Shown here one piece after another: positions 1 through 8,995 of a DNA stretch of 64,000 nucleotides; the first letter of the stretch is position 1; each line of letters starts with the position of its first letter. The stretch is taken from NCBI RefSeq assembly GCF_002246015.1, contig NZ_NOLJ01000017.1, positions 1 through 64,000 on the forward strand. The letters are read 5' to 3'. Source of the DNA: Nostoc sp. 'Peltigera membranacea cyanobiont' 210A (lineage in GTDB: Bacteria > Cyanobacteriota > Cyanobacteriia > Cyanobacteriales > Nostocaceae). The notes below the pieces were generated by a model. The model was not told where the DNA came from, made no database searches, and saw nothing but the letters and a program-made list of their open reading frames with translations. Both the position numbers and the translations under genes were made by a program.

Positions 1-53
1 TTCTAGATATTAGTTCTGGGTCTGAGCAAGAGGAGGAAGACCCACAAGATTAA
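1..53 (+). CDS. 3' end of an unidentified gene
   Basis: In the third frame the window opens inside an open frame that reads LDISSGSEQEEEDPQD and stops with TAA at 51-53. The tail is acidic. A strong stem-loop followed by T-rich sequence begins nine bases downstream, which supports a real gene ending here. Too little is visible to name the product. Confidence 0.45.
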   Translation, partial: LDISSGSEQEEEDPQD

Positions 54-57
54 GTCC

Positions 58-438
58 CTATATTATTCGCGATGAAACCTCGCGAATAATGTTTCTTTCT
101 TTATTTTTACACATTTGGGATGCTCCCCGCAATACTGCACGCACATAATAAAAATGAGCATTGTTAGGATTTAGTTTAATCGCCTTGTTACAGTCCTCAA
201 TAGCTCTTTTAAAATCTCCTATTTTTCTGCGCTCATAACTTCGCAAAATATAGGCATTAGCATCATTTTTATTTATGCTAATTGCTTGATTATAATCCTC
301 TATTGCTCCTTGAGAGTCCTGTAGCTGACTGCGAATATCACCTCTTTCTTTATAGGCGTTTACATCATTTGGATTTATCTTAATTACCTTAGTCCAATTT
401 GCAACCTCGTTTCTTAAATCATCGTCAAAATCATTCAT
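58..438 (-). CDS. Small TPR-repeat protein
   Basis: A 126-aa protein with about three tetratricopeptide repeats. Two well-formed units contain NDVNAYKERGD...GAIEDYNQAI and NDANAYILRS...RAIEDCNKAIKLNPNN, and a third begins with AHFYYVRAVL. TPRs form helical scaffolds for protein-protein contacts. No catalytic domain, signal peptide or membrane segment is seen. The last 11 or so residues are encoded by the terminator stem-loop of the convergent gene, so the third repeat is cut short and the protein may be a truncated version of a longer TPR protein. Partner unknown. The next gene (coupling protein) is divergent. Confidence 0.7.
   Translation of the reverse strand: MNDFDDDLRNEVANWTKVIKINPNDVNAYKERGDIRSQLQDSQGAIEDYNQAISINKNDANAYILRSYERRKIGDFKRAIEDCNKAIKLNPNNAHFYYVRAVLRGASQMCKNKERNIIREVSSRII
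62..105 (+). terminator. Rho-independent terminator for the gene ending at 53
   Basis: A perfect 10-bp inverted repeat (ATTATTCGCG at 62-71 and CGCGAATAAT at 81-90) encloses a 9-nt loop and is followed by a T-rich run (TTTCTTTCTTTATTTTT). It fits a terminator for the rightward gene ending at 53. It also lies inside the last codons of the leftward TPR gene, so the two 3' ends overlap. Confidence 0.7.
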
Positions 439-572
439 TTGATAATATTACAAGATATGGCACTAGTTACTACTATAGCCCGAAACTCCCATTAATAAAA
501 AATGTCCAAAAGGTCAATACCCTAGCTTTCACTTGGTAGCTAAAATTTCTGTTAAATCCATACTTAACAGCT

Positions 573-2438
573 ATGAACCTTTACCAAAAAAATCTACCAC
601 ACAACCAGATCACTGCTAACTCAACATTAATTGAAGTCTCATCCTTCCAAGCACCTCTGGCTAGCATTGACTTTGGCAAGTTGTTTCAACAGTATAACAA
701 TCCCCAAGGTTGGATGATGGTAGGTGGAATACTGTTCGTTATACTGTTGTTGCAAATCAGTGGTACTGGTAAAGGAAAAATCACCACTGGTAAAGTCTCC
801 GGTATCAGCGAGAAACTAGCAGCAACTAACCTAGCACTCAAGCAAATCAAGGAGTGTAAACACAATAAAGTTACCCTGTGGTCTGGTACTCCTCGCTATT
901 GGGTAAAAGGTAAATGGCGGGGGTTGCTGGCTAACATACAAACTATGCTTGGTGCTGCACCTACAGTTTGGTTTCCCAATGCCGAAAGGGGAACACTGGT
1001 AATAGGTGCGCCTGGGTCTGGTAAAACCTACTCTACCATAGACCGGATGTTAGAAAGTGCGATGCAGCAGGGCTTTCCGATTTTACTCTACGACAAGAAG
1101 GGCGACCAACTAAGACTTCATGCACCCTTAGCAGCCCGTTATGGCTATAAAGTACGAGTATTTGCCCCCGGTGAACCCTTTAGCGGTGTGATCAATCCTT
1201 TGGATTATATGCGTGATGCACGCGATGGGGTAATGGCAGGGGAAATTGGACAAGTGATTAACCGCAATGCTTCCAGTGGTGGTAAAAGTGATGAGTTCTT
1301 TGCTAAAGCCGGGGACTTGTTAGCTAAAGCACTTTTACAGTTAGTTAAGGGTTCACCTTACCCAGATATGGCGATGCTTTATGCGGTGCTGCGGTTGCCA
1401 AAACTGGTGCAACGTCTTGACCATGCGGTACAGTCAAAAAGGTTGGATGAATGGGTGGCGACTTCATTTATTCAATTTTTGAGTGCCAAGGATGCAGAGA
1501 AGACTATTTCGGGGATTTTGACCACAGCAGCAGGTACTTTCTCATCTTTCATTCAAGCTGATTTGCTGAGGGCATTTATAGGGAAATCGGATATTCCCAC
1601 TAAGCTTGAAGGTAGAGAGATGGTGGTGTTCAAGCTAGATGATGAACGTCGTAGTGTGGTTGGGCCTCTGCTGGCGGCTGCAATGCACTTGATGATTGTC
1701 GGTAATTTAAGCCGTCCCCGCAAAGACCCGTTGATTATTTCTTTGGATGAATTGCCATCTATAAAGCTAGACCGACTGCCACAGTGGATTAATGAATATC
1801 GTTCTAATGGTGCTTGCTTTATTCTAGGTATCCAAAGTTTAGAGCAACTTTACGATATTTATGGGGATAAGATGGGAAGTGCGATCGCTTCTGCTTGTAG
1901 TACCCATGTTTTGTTCAATCCTGGTAACTACAAAACGGCTGAGGATTACTCCAAACGCTACGGTGAGAAGGAAGTGCTGATTAAAAATCGTACCACAGGG
2001 CGATCGCTTGGCGGACAAATGAGCCGTTCAATTAGCTGGAGTGAGAATTTGCAAAAAATGCCTGTAATCAGTGCTGACGAAATTTTGAAATTTCCTCAAG
2101 GCAAGTGCGTAATTACTAGTCCAGGTTACAGTTCCGAGGGACAAGCTTCTATTCCCTATCCTTTAATTATTCCCGTGTCCAAAGCCGATGAAAAACGGGC
2201 GCATGATAGTGAGACTCTTTGGGACACACAAGTTAAACCTGCATTGTCAAGTCAGGTAATAATTCCTGATATTAAAACGCTAACACAAGCATTACATGAA
2301 CGGATTGAGTCAGCAGCGCGGATGTTGCCATTACCAGAGGAAGATGTAGCACCTGCACAGGAGTCTAGTAGCAGTGAAACTGATGTTTTAGAAAATTTCC
2401 CAACACGAGTTTATCAAACACCCGGATTGCAAGGATAA
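573..2438 (+). CDS. virD4: Type IV secretion coupling protein, VirD4/TraG family
   Basis: This 621-aa ATPase would link a relaxase-DNA complex to the type IV secretion channel at the inner membrane. One hydrophobic segment near residues 46-62 (WMMVGGILFVILLL) anchors the N-terminus. Walker A is GAPGSGKT at 145-152 and Walker B is LIISLDE at about 387-393, followed by a conserved QSLEQLYDIYG-type stretch, as in TraG/VirD4 proteins. Length is typical for the family. The gene stands apart from the other secretion genes (34.9-46.8 kb, opposite strand), but its family and the cyanobacterial plasmid context suggest one conjugation apparatus. No relaxase is visible in the window. Confidence 0.88.
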   Translation: MNLYQKNLPHNQITANSTLIEVSSFQAPLASIDFGKLFQQYNNPQGWMMVGGILFVILLLQISGTGKGKITTGKVSGISEKLAATNLALKQIKECKHNKVTLWSGTPRYWVKGKWRGLLANIQTMLGAAPTVWFPNAERGTLVIGAPGSGKTYSTIDRMLESAMQQGFPILLYDKKGDQLRLHAPLAARYGYKVRVFAPGEPFSGVINPLDYMRDARDGVMAGEIGQVINRNASSGGKSDEFFAKAGDLLAKALLQLVKGSPYPDMAMLYAVLRLPKLVQRLDHAVQSKRLDEWVATSFIQFLSAKDAEKTISGILTTAAGTFSSFIQADLLRAFIGKSDIPTKLEGREMVVFKLDDERRSVVGPLLAAAMHLMIVGNLSRPRKDPLIISLDELPSIKLDRLPQWINEYRSNGACFILGIQSLEQLYDIYGDKMGSAIASACSTHVLFNPGNYKTAEDYSKRYGEKEVLIKNRTTGRSLGGQMSRSISWSENLQKMPVISADEILKFPQGKCVITSPGYSSEGQASIPYPLIIPVSKADEKRAHDSETLWDTQVKPALSSQVIIPDIKTLTQALHERIESAARMLPLPEEDVAPAQESSSSETDVLENFPTRVYQTPGLQG

Positions 2439-2740
2439 GAGGCTGGTAGCTTTTAATAAGCGAAATATTGTTGGATATCTTGTTGCTCACTGCATAGAAT
2501 CTTCAGTGTTTACTGGTAGATTTTGGCAGCCTTTTTTCACTTTTTTAGGTTGTGTTAACGCTGCTTAACTAAGTGTTATAAGCTGTCGCATCTGTAATTT
2601 TCCAGAGCATTCTAGAGTTACCAATGGTTGCAGACCTAAAAAGTGCAAGTTATACGCGCGATAGCTTACTATTTCAGAAATTGGCAAATGTATTGAAATC
2701 AAAATTTTACAAATTAATGCTGAATCTTCGCAAGACAATA
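2439..2740. other. Convergent intergenic region, no gene seen
   Basis: About 300 bases between two convergent genes. It is AT-rich with several T-runs (TTTTTTCACTTTTTTAGG at about 2530) that could help end transcription, but I see no clear stem-loop. A short open frame on the + strand runs into the next gene antisense and shows no family features, so I do not call it. Confidence 0.5.
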
Positions 2741-3925
2741 TCACCTTTTACCCTTGACTTTTTTCAATGCTGCTTGTCTTACTTCCGCATTGAGCAAATA
2801 GCCAAAACCCACCTTTTCTAAACGCAGCACAAATTCCTCTCGTGTATTGCCCAATTTACTAGCTGTAGCATCCAAATTCCAATTATGCTCTGCTAACTGA
2901 CTCAGCAAATAAACTCGGCGAGTCTGCATTCCTGATAAGCGGTAAGTCTTCAAATACTCCAATTCCCCATTCTCTCGAATAATCGCTTCCCCAATATGAT
3001 TTTCTTCGTTGGGGTTGAGGTCAGTAATAAATCTTTGTAACATAAACGAACCAGCAGTATAGACTTTTTGGGAAATTAACTTGCGTCCTAACAGTCCCTC
3101 GGCCATGAAACCCTGAAACGATGCCCAATCTGAACGCATATTTTGTACTGCTGCTCTCAAAGCTTTTAAATCATCAATTTTTGACTCATCTAAAGATACA
3201 CTCATGGTCAAAGTAGTATCGTGCAGCAACGCGTATTGGTACAATAACTCACCATAGAAATCTTCTAACAAGCTATTGTGCAAAAGTCGATAGTCCTCTG
3301 GTGTCGGTACTACAAAAGCTGATGCTAATGCTTCGGCAACAAATACTAATACTCCAACCTGTCGAGAGTGAATTTCAAATACCCGCAAAGCATCTTCAAG
3401 TCCAGCAATGTAACGTCCACTAAAAGAGCTTTCCATTCGGCTACCCAGCCCATGAGAAAGGGCATACTTGGAATATTCACTCCAGGCAATATCAGGGCCA
3501 GAGAAAAACATTGATAAAAAGCCTTCCATTGCCAAGTGCAGTGGCAAAAATCTCAGTTGATTACTAGATTCCCGCTTCACCATCCGGTGCATTAAGCGGA
3601 CACTGGCGCAACCATAGTTTAGCTGTTTACCATCTGTTTTAAAAAGCTGTCCCCCAAAAGCCCCCACAGGGCTGCCGTCATTAGTCCAAGACAACACTAG
3701 TCCGTGAGGAACATAGGAAAAATATTTCATTCCTGGTGCTGTCATTTCTCCTGCTAAGGAAACAACTGCTAAATCTTCATCGTAGCTACGACGCAGCAAG
3801 CGCAAATCGTTACGTACTTGATGGCGCAATAATGGCACAATCCGCACTGCTCCCCGTATTTGAGAAGGAGCAATTTCTAATCCTTTGAGTGATATGTCTG
3901 CTAACAGATTGCTTTTGGATGCCAT
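2741..3925 (-). CDS. Unrecognised 394-aa protein with a helix-turn-helix-like C-terminus
   Basis: I cannot name this family with confidence. The protein is soluble, with no signal peptide or membrane helix. The N-terminal half is mixed alpha/beta (GEMTAPGMKYFSYVPHGLVL; a glycine-rich VGAFGGQLF stretch). The C-terminal 45 residues (HNWNLDATASKLGNTREEF, then VLRLEKVGFGYLL) look like a Fis-type helix-turn-helix (LDATASKLG...RLEKVGFG). It may belong with the TROVE/vWA gene upstream on the same strand, separated by one unknown gene. Start ATG at 3925 has a leader of about 150 bp before the next gene. Confidence 0.6.
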   Translation of the reverse strand: MASKSNLLADISLKGLEIAPSQIRGAVRIVPLLRHQVRNDLRLLRRSYDEDLAVVSLAGEMTAPGMKYFSYVPHGLVLSWTNDGSPVGAFGGQLFKTDGKQLNYGCASVRLMHRMVKRESSNQLRFLPLHLAMEGFLSMFFSGPDIAWSEYSKYALSHGLGSRMESSFSGRYIAGLEDALRVFEIHSRQVGVLVFVAEALASAFVVPTPEDYRLLHNSLLEDFYGELLYQYALLHDTTLTMSVSLDESKIDDLKALRAAVQNMRSDWASFQGFMAEGLLGRKLISQKVYTAGSFMLQRFITDLNPNEENHIGEAIIRENGELEYLKTYRLSGMQTRRVYLLSQLAEHNWNLDATASKLGNTREEFVLRLEKVGFGYLLNAEVRQAALKKVKGKR

Positions 3926-4077
3926 AGGATGGTGGGTCTATTTTTATTAACTTTAAGCAATACTGTATCTTGAGCAATATCAGTTTCTCTTATGTTGCCC
4001 TGAATCCAGTTTTTTGTCTTTAATATCTACAATTTGATTTTGATAGTGATATTGTATTGAGTGTAGCCATACTAAAC

Positions 4078-4836
4078 CTAACACTTTCCGAACTTTAGTA
4101 ACTTTGATCCACAGCTTATATTACCAGGATTTATTGTTTTGATATTGTTATCCTGCCGCTTCAGATTCCCGATTACTTTAATACTCGCTAGAGATAATGC
4201 TATTTTTAGTAATTCTGTTTTTTGTTCCTCGCTTAATGTTACTGGATATTTCCCATTTACTTTGTCTTTTATCTTCGATTGAATATTTGATGTAAGTAAT
4301 CCTAAATTAAACTCTACTCTATCGCCATTCTGAGAAATTGGCAAAAAAGAATACTCATCTTTGCTATCAAACCATTGCCTACTCACATAGGTATATTTTC
4401 CAGTATGTTGACCAAGAAAAGAGTACTTAAAATGTCTCTCCCATCGCTCAGATTTATTATTTTTATAATCCTGTTGGAACTCTTCAGGTATTCCGTGCTG
4501 GTTATCCGGCCACTTAGCACTATGATCTACAACAAAAACTGTATCTAGCTGAATAGTATTTTCATTGGCAGCATCTCCACTACAGAAAAAAATATATGAG
4601 CCTGCTGTGACATGAGAAGATTTTGATATAGGTTTTCTTCTTAATTGAGTAGCATGACAGTATGAATAAAGCCACCTTTCTGAAAATACGAATGGGTCTT
4701 CATTTCCGCACGGTTCATCCACCCAAACATTACCTTGCCAATCTGTAAGTTTATCATCCATCAAAACCTTAGCTTGGACTTCAGTTTTTTTTCTTGCGTA
4801 GTCAGGATGAAATATTAAATAATGTAGTGGTTTCAT
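4078..4836 (-). CDS. Unrecognised 252-aa protein
   Basis: No family was recognised. The sequence is soluble and rich in aromatic residues, with a central segment (LYSYCHATQLRRKP ... GSYIFFCSGD ... LDTVFVVD) that alternates hydrophobic strands with charged loops. This is loosely reminiscent of the small beta-rich modified-base-handling folds (Nmad/ASCH type), but the similarity is too weak to claim. The C-terminal third is lysine-rich with a helix (EEQKTELLKIALSLASIKV). It sits between the vWA gene and the 394-aa gene on the same strand, with gaps of about 140-150 bp on both sides. Confidence 0.6.
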   Translation of the reverse strand: MKPLHYLIFHPDYARKKTEVQAKVLMDDKLTDWQGNVWVDEPCGNEDPFVFSERWLYSYCHATQLRRKPISKSSHVTAGSYIFFCSGDAANENTIQLDTVFVVDHSAKWPDNQHGIPEEFQQDYKNNKSERWERHFKYSFLGQHTGKYTYVSRQWFDSKDEYSFLPISQNGDRVEFNLGLLTSNIQSKIKDKVNGKYPVTLSEEQKTELLKIALSLASIKVIGNLKRQDNNIKTINPGNISCGSKLLKFGKC

Positions 4837-4979
4837 AAGGAATCTAAATTTAAGTAATCTAACTATTTTATGTTCCGATAATTGTGGGATAAACTTTACA
4901 GAGAATAAATTTTTTGGGCGACAGTATTTTATTTAAGCTATTGAAAATAAATCAATTTAATTGTTGCAAACCCTATACT

Positions 4980-6461
4980 CTACACCCTTAACATTTGCTT
5001 GACTCGCTCTGCTAAATATGCTTCCAGTTCAGCTAAAGACGCAGAACCTTCAGCAAACCGGGCAAAGCCCAACATCGTAGGTAAATCTTCTGCATCTCGT
5101 AATCCTACTGTGGGAATTGCGGGACTCAGGGGGTGTAAAGAAAAGTCATCGGCGTTGTAAACAGGATTGCAATGAATAATGGAAGTTTTTTGTTTCGGGT
5201 CTAAACGATGACGATATACACGTAGAATTTCCGATGCTCCACTGGGGGGATCATTTTCCCAACCATCGGTGACAAGTACTACTAAATCTGCGCCCCAGTC
5301 CAAAGCATCCAGTAGGGGAGTAGCTAGGTCTGTTTGTCCACGAGATAGAATCAGCAGTGGATCGCTGGTTGATGCTGTCCAAAAAGCTTGGTATTCTTGG
5401 GATGCTGCTTTTAGTAAGTAATGAGTAGCTAAAGCTACCCCTAAAGGACGACGATGTTTTTCGGCTGAACCGGAACTGGAGTAGCTGCAATCTAGCACTG
5501 CGGCTACTCGTCCTAGTTTTAGAGGTGATTTTCTTAATGTGAAGGCAGCAGATTTCTCTAATGCTTGGTTTAAGATATCCCACTGCTGTTTGCGAGTATC
5601 TAATGGCAAAGATAGGATATACAGCGCCAAACGAGTTAGGGGGAGACGACCTAAATTAATGTCGATTTCTACTTCTGTGCGGTTGGCTGAACTTTGAAAG
5701 CGCAATTTTTCATTCAAGGTCATTTGCTCTTGAATACGGGATAAAAAGACCTCTCGTTTAATTCCATGTTTCGCTGCTAAACCTTCGGCAACTGTAAAGG
5801 GTAGTTGATAAACTGCTTGAGCACTATAGTGTGCTTGGCGAAATGTCTCGAATAGCTCTGTTTGATAAACTTGCTGTTTCCATTTCCCAAAGAGAAAATT
5901 ACCTAATTCCCCTGGTAGGGTGAGGTGAGCATGGGAGGCTATAGCTCGAAATTTGGAGCGATATTTCACAGCATCAAAGTTGATGTCACGTTTTTGCTGG
6001 AGATAATCACGAGCGATCGCTCTGCTACGACGATTATTGATACTTCTTTTCCGCAATTGTTGCAATACTTCCCAACCTCGTTGTGGTGGTAAGGCTGTTA
6101 ATGCTGCGGCAATTAATGCACCTTCTTCTTGTCGATGTTCAGGGGGTGTATGTTTTCCTGTTGCTAGTAACTTGAGGATAATCTGCGCTTGGTTGAAGTG
6201 GTTAATCCCTGCTGCCAATGTTCGGGTATAGAGTAAGCGGTAATTACCTAAAATATAGTCGTGCAAAAAGTCAATGGATACGCGTTGCCCATAACCATCA
6301 CCATAGAATTCACGCTGTCCTGTGCAGGAAAGGCAGGCATTAATAAACATGACTAAATCTTCCCTTGCCACTTGCTGATGCTGGTTCGCCCGATTAATGT
6401 CCATTGTTGGCATAGTGGCTTTTTTGAAGGGGGTACTGTTTGGGGAATGACGACACGACAA
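4980..6461 (-). CDS. TROVE-like (Ro60-type) RNA-binding protein with C-terminal vWA domain
   Basis: A 493-aa protein whose layout matches bacterial Ro60 relatives: an alpha-helical repeat N-terminal two-thirds followed by a von Willebrand A domain. The helical part includes FINACLSCTGQREFYGDGYG and ALPPQRGWEVLQQLRKRSINN. The vWA domain has a MIDAS-like motif (LDCSYSSSGS, D-x-S-x-S), a conserved threonine (QTDLATPLL) and VTDGWEND. In known relatives the ring binds noncoding Y RNAs and takes part in RNA quality control or repair. Translation may start at an internal ATG (6413), since the first 16 residues look unlike the family. The 230 bp upstream and 140 bp downstream are worth testing for a Y-like RNA. 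Confidence 0.68.
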   Translation of the reverse strand: MSCRHSPNSTPFKKATMPTMDINRANQHQQVAREDLVMFINACLSCTGQREFYGDGYGQRVSIDFLHDYILGNYRLLYTRTLAAGINHFNQAQIILKLLATGKHTPPEHRQEEGALIAAALTALPPQRGWEVLQQLRKRSINNRRSRAIARDYLQQKRDINFDAVKYRSKFRAIASHAHLTLPGELGNFLFGKWKQQVYQTELFETFRQAHYSAQAVYQLPFTVAEGLAAKHGIKREVFLSRIQEQMTLNEKLRFQSSANRTEVEIDINLGRLPLTRLALYILSLPLDTRKQQWDILNQALEKSAAFTLRKSPLKLGRVAAVLDCSYSSSGSAEKHRRPLGVALATHYLLKAASQEYQAFWTASTSDPLLILSRGQTDLATPLLDALDWGADLVVLVTDGWENDPPSGASEILRVYRHRLDPKQKTSIIHCNPVYNADDFSLHPLSPAIPTVGLRDAEDLPTMLGFARFAEGSASLAELEAYLAERVKQMLRV

Positions 6462-6694
6462 GCTAGGATAGCGTTACAGGCTAGGTTCGGAAGTCGCACC
6501 AAAGTCCCGCAAACAGTATTAACGACTATTTTAAGTTCTAGATTAGAAAATAGCTATAGGAATCTGACTTAAATCTTACTAAGTATACTGAGGCTTTAAA
6601 CTCTATAAAGTAAGTCTGCAAATTCATGAGACACGTCCTTAATTTCCCCATATACTGCATAGATAACTTTGACGGCGCTAATAGACAGCAAGTG

Positions 6695-7351
6695 CTATTT
6701 CTCAACATTATTTTGCCATACCTCTTTAAGAAACTTTTTGAACTTTTCTAGAATCAGAGGTAAATCACTATCAATTTCTTGGGTTTGTTGCCCATTTGTA
6801 ATTGAACGAAAGAGACGACGACCTCTACTATCAAAACCAATTTTATCTGCAACTGCCATAAAGATTGAGTAATCTTCTGGTACTGGTAAATCTCCACCTT
6901 TGCGCTGAAGAATCAAAAAGCTGGCGATAATTCCTAATCCACATTCTACCTGAAAGTTTTCTGTAGGTAACTGAATGGAAGCAATTAGCAAAGCCATGTC
7001 TTTTAATAGCCATTGGCGAAAGTGTGCTTGGTTAGATGAAGACAGAATTCCATTAGATACCAAGATACAGACTATTTCACCAGGTTGCAATTGATTTAAA
7101 CACTGTTCTACAAATAAGCACTCTTGTTCTGCTTGGGTTTTCAATTTTGATGTAATAACGTAGCTTCCATCTCCGTGTTGTATCCATTTATAAGCCATCT
7201 CAAATCGGGCTAGTTCTGAATCGGAAGTGAGATTAATTTTGCAATAGGGAGGATTGGCAAGTGCTATAGTAGGCAAGGAAATTGGCAGAGGAGGATTACT
7301 GACACAATTTTGAAATAGTTGTTGCCACTCAGTAATTTTAATTTTTATCAA
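6695..7351 (-). CDS. N6-type DNA methylase, C-terminal half (NPPY motif)
   Basis: A 218-aa protein carrying the adenine-methylase catalytic motif ANPPYCK near residues 32-38, followed by family-like segments (GEIVCILVSNGILSSS, then GLGIIASFLILQRK). It lacks the SAM-binding motif I, which is in the preceding ORF. Translation would start at TTG 7351-7349, overlapping the upstream stop TGA by four bases (TTGA), so the two halves are probably co-translated. The pair could be a natural split enzyme or an old frameshift. No specificity subunit or restriction gene is adjacent, so an orphan methylase is likely if it is active. Confidence 0.7.
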   Translation of the reverse strand: MIKIKITEWQQLFQNCVSNPPLPISLPTIALANPPYCKINLTSDSELARFEMAYKWIQHGDGSYVITSKLKTQAEQECLFVEQCLNQLQPGEIVCILVSNGILSSSNQAHFRQWLLKDMALLIASIQLPTENFQVECGLGIIASFLILQRKGGDLPVPEDYSIFMAVADKIGFDSRGRRLFRSITNGQQTQEIDSDLPLILEKFKKFLKEVWQNNVEK

Positions 7352-8202
7352 AATAAACTTCCTTGCAACATATTTTCTGCTGTAGTATTCTCATATTTGA
7401 TACCATTAATCAGCAAACTATTATTTAGCTTCGGTTTAGGTGCTGATGTGGGATCTTCATATTTTAAATTTGGTCGAATAAAAGAAATTCCCTTCCCAGT
7501 CAGCGTATCTCCGATAACTAAATCTCCACCCAAACTAGGAATAGGCAATGCCAAGTAGGGAGCGTAAAGCATGAAGTTTAAACTTGCTATTTTTATTAGT
7601 AGTGAATCCCACTCCCAGCCTGTCAAGCTGATGGCATAATTGGACATTTCCAATGCTAATCTTCCTGTACCAAGCGCTGGTTCATATATATGAAACGGTG
7701 CTATTGCAGCAGAACTGTCAACTGCTGCAATAGCCATTGTCCTGGCTGTCCAAGTAGGAGTAGGATAGAATTTAGCTCTCGATTGTCCGTAACGATTAGC
7801 AGCCAACAAATTACCGAAGTAATCGAAGGGACAAGAAATCAAAAGCTTCAGTTCCAGTTCTTGAATAAGACGATTACTCGCACCGTTACATCCCTCTGGC
7901 TCATAAGGCAATTTAGCAATGCTGGGATGCCCTAGAGCATAAAGTAACCAGTCAGTGAAATAGGGAATAAATCTGGAAGGACTGCCACATCCACCTGTAG
8001 GAATAGATTGCAGACAGCTTGAGAGCATCAGTAAAACTTGAGGATGTCCTAAGTCTAAAAAGTCAGTTTGTGGTATTTCTTTAGGTAGTTCTCCAGTTTC
8101 CATTGTCCATCGCCATTGCTCCCACCTACCTTGATATTCATCATCTAATTTCAGTAGTTTTGATAATAGCCATCCATGTTTAAAATTTGATTTGAGTACC
8201 AT
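7348..8202 (-). CDS. N6-type DNA methylase, N-terminal half (SAM-binding motif)
   Basis: A 284-aa protein with a SAM-binding motif I-like stretch (YEPALGTGRLALEM), preceded by FYPTPTWTARTMA, as in N6-adenine methylases where (F/Y)xTP precedes motif I. It then reads a motif II/III-like acidic turn (GWEWDSLLI) and DLVIGDTLTGKG, which normally leads into NPPY. Here the chain ends before NPPY, which opens the next ORF instead. The two ORFs overlap by four bases. An ATG start at 8202 lies 48 bp after the preceding gene, so the three genes probably form one operon. Confidence 0.7.
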   Translation of the reverse strand: MVLKSNFKHGWLLSKLLKLDDEYQGRWEQWRWTMETGELPKEIPQTDFLDLGHPQVLLMLSSCLQSIPTGGCGSPSRFIPYFTDWLLYALGHPSIAKLPYEPEGCNGASNRLIQELELKLLISCPFDYFGNLLAANRYGQSRAKFYPTPTWTARTMAIAAVDSSAAIAPFHIYEPALGTGRLALEMSNYAISLTGWEWDSLLIKIASLNFMLYAPYLALPIPSLGGDLVIGDTLTGKGISFIRPNLKYEDPTSAPKPKLNNSLLINGIKYENTTAENMLQGSLF

Positions 8203-8250
8203 TGGTGTTATCTGTAATAAGCATTTGCCAATGGCAGAGGCATTAGCCTC

Positions 8251-8907
8251 TTAAATCTTGACTTCTGGAATAGCTTCTAAATTGACCATTGACGATAACT
8301 CAGGAATGACTATGTTTGATTGTAATTTTTCATCTTGAGGTTTAGTCAGTAGTTTAATTAACCATTTTTCAGTCTGCATCTGCTCCTTTTTATTCCAGCG
8401 TACATTTAATCTTTGGGCTGGTTTAACAGGATGTAATGCTAAAACTACGAGTTGTATTTGGTTAGGAGTAACTGAGTATTGTCTAGCCGTAGTCCACAAC
8501 TTTACCCGATCTTGCCAGCTTAAATGTGGATGGCGTATAGCCCATTCATAAAGCCTGGGAATACCTTGTTTAAATGCTATATTTGTTAATACTTGAATAA
8601 AGTAGTTATCGTCATTAATTGCAAGAGGTGCAATAACTGGATTATCGACTAATAACTTTTTCCGAGATTGAAAAATTTCCGGTGCAAGTTCCTGTATTTG
8701 ATCAACCCACTGAGCAATTTGAGGATAGGCATTTAATAAAGGTTCTACAGTCAGTCCTAAAAATAGTTGTCTCATCACCAAAGAGAAGTTATCTGCAACT
8801 ATAGAGTCAAAGGCAGAGCGATTTGGATGATATTTTTGACTGGGGAATAGGACTTGTTGTTGTGTTTTAGTAATTTGTTGAATATCGGCAAGATTAATTA
8901 CTGGCAT
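8251..8907 (-). CDS. Unrecognised 218-aa protein upstream of the split methylase
   Basis: I start this at the ATG at 8907 (MPVINLADIQQ). The open frame extends further upstream to 9123, but that extension is encoded by an inverted-repeat element and is compositionally unlike a protein. The product is soluble and helical (LLNAYPQIAQWVDQIQELAPEIF, shown in part; PRLYEWAIRHPHLSW; RVKLWTTARQY). No motif identifies a function. It is 48 bp from the methylase gene on the same strand, which suggests a shared transcript and perhaps an accessory role. Confidence 0.6.
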   Translation of the reverse strand: MPVINLADIQQITKTQQQVLFPSQKYHPNRSAFDSIVADNFSLVMRQLFLGLTVEPLLNAYPQIAQWVDQIQELAPEIFQSRKKLLVDNPVIAPLAINDDNYFIQVLTNIAFKQGIPRLYEWAIRHPHLSWQDRVKLWTTARQYSVTPNQIQLVVLALHPVKPAQRLNVRWNKKEQMQTEKWLIKLLTKPQDEKLQSNIVIPELSSMVNLEAIPEVKI

Positions 8908-8995
8908 GGTTGGGAGAATATAACATCTCTCCCATGCAGCGGTAAGCTGCAAATTAATTATACGTACAGCCAAGATACAAGAACTAGCTGTCATT

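Noticed and set aside
2624-2821. 65-aa open frame on the + strand
   Set aside because: Overlaps the 394-aa gene antisense, starts in AT-rich DNA and has no family features.
6462-6694. Possible tRNA-like or Y RNA around GGTTCGGAAG
   Set aside because: The flanking bases do not form a five-pair T-stem and no acceptor stem is found by eye.
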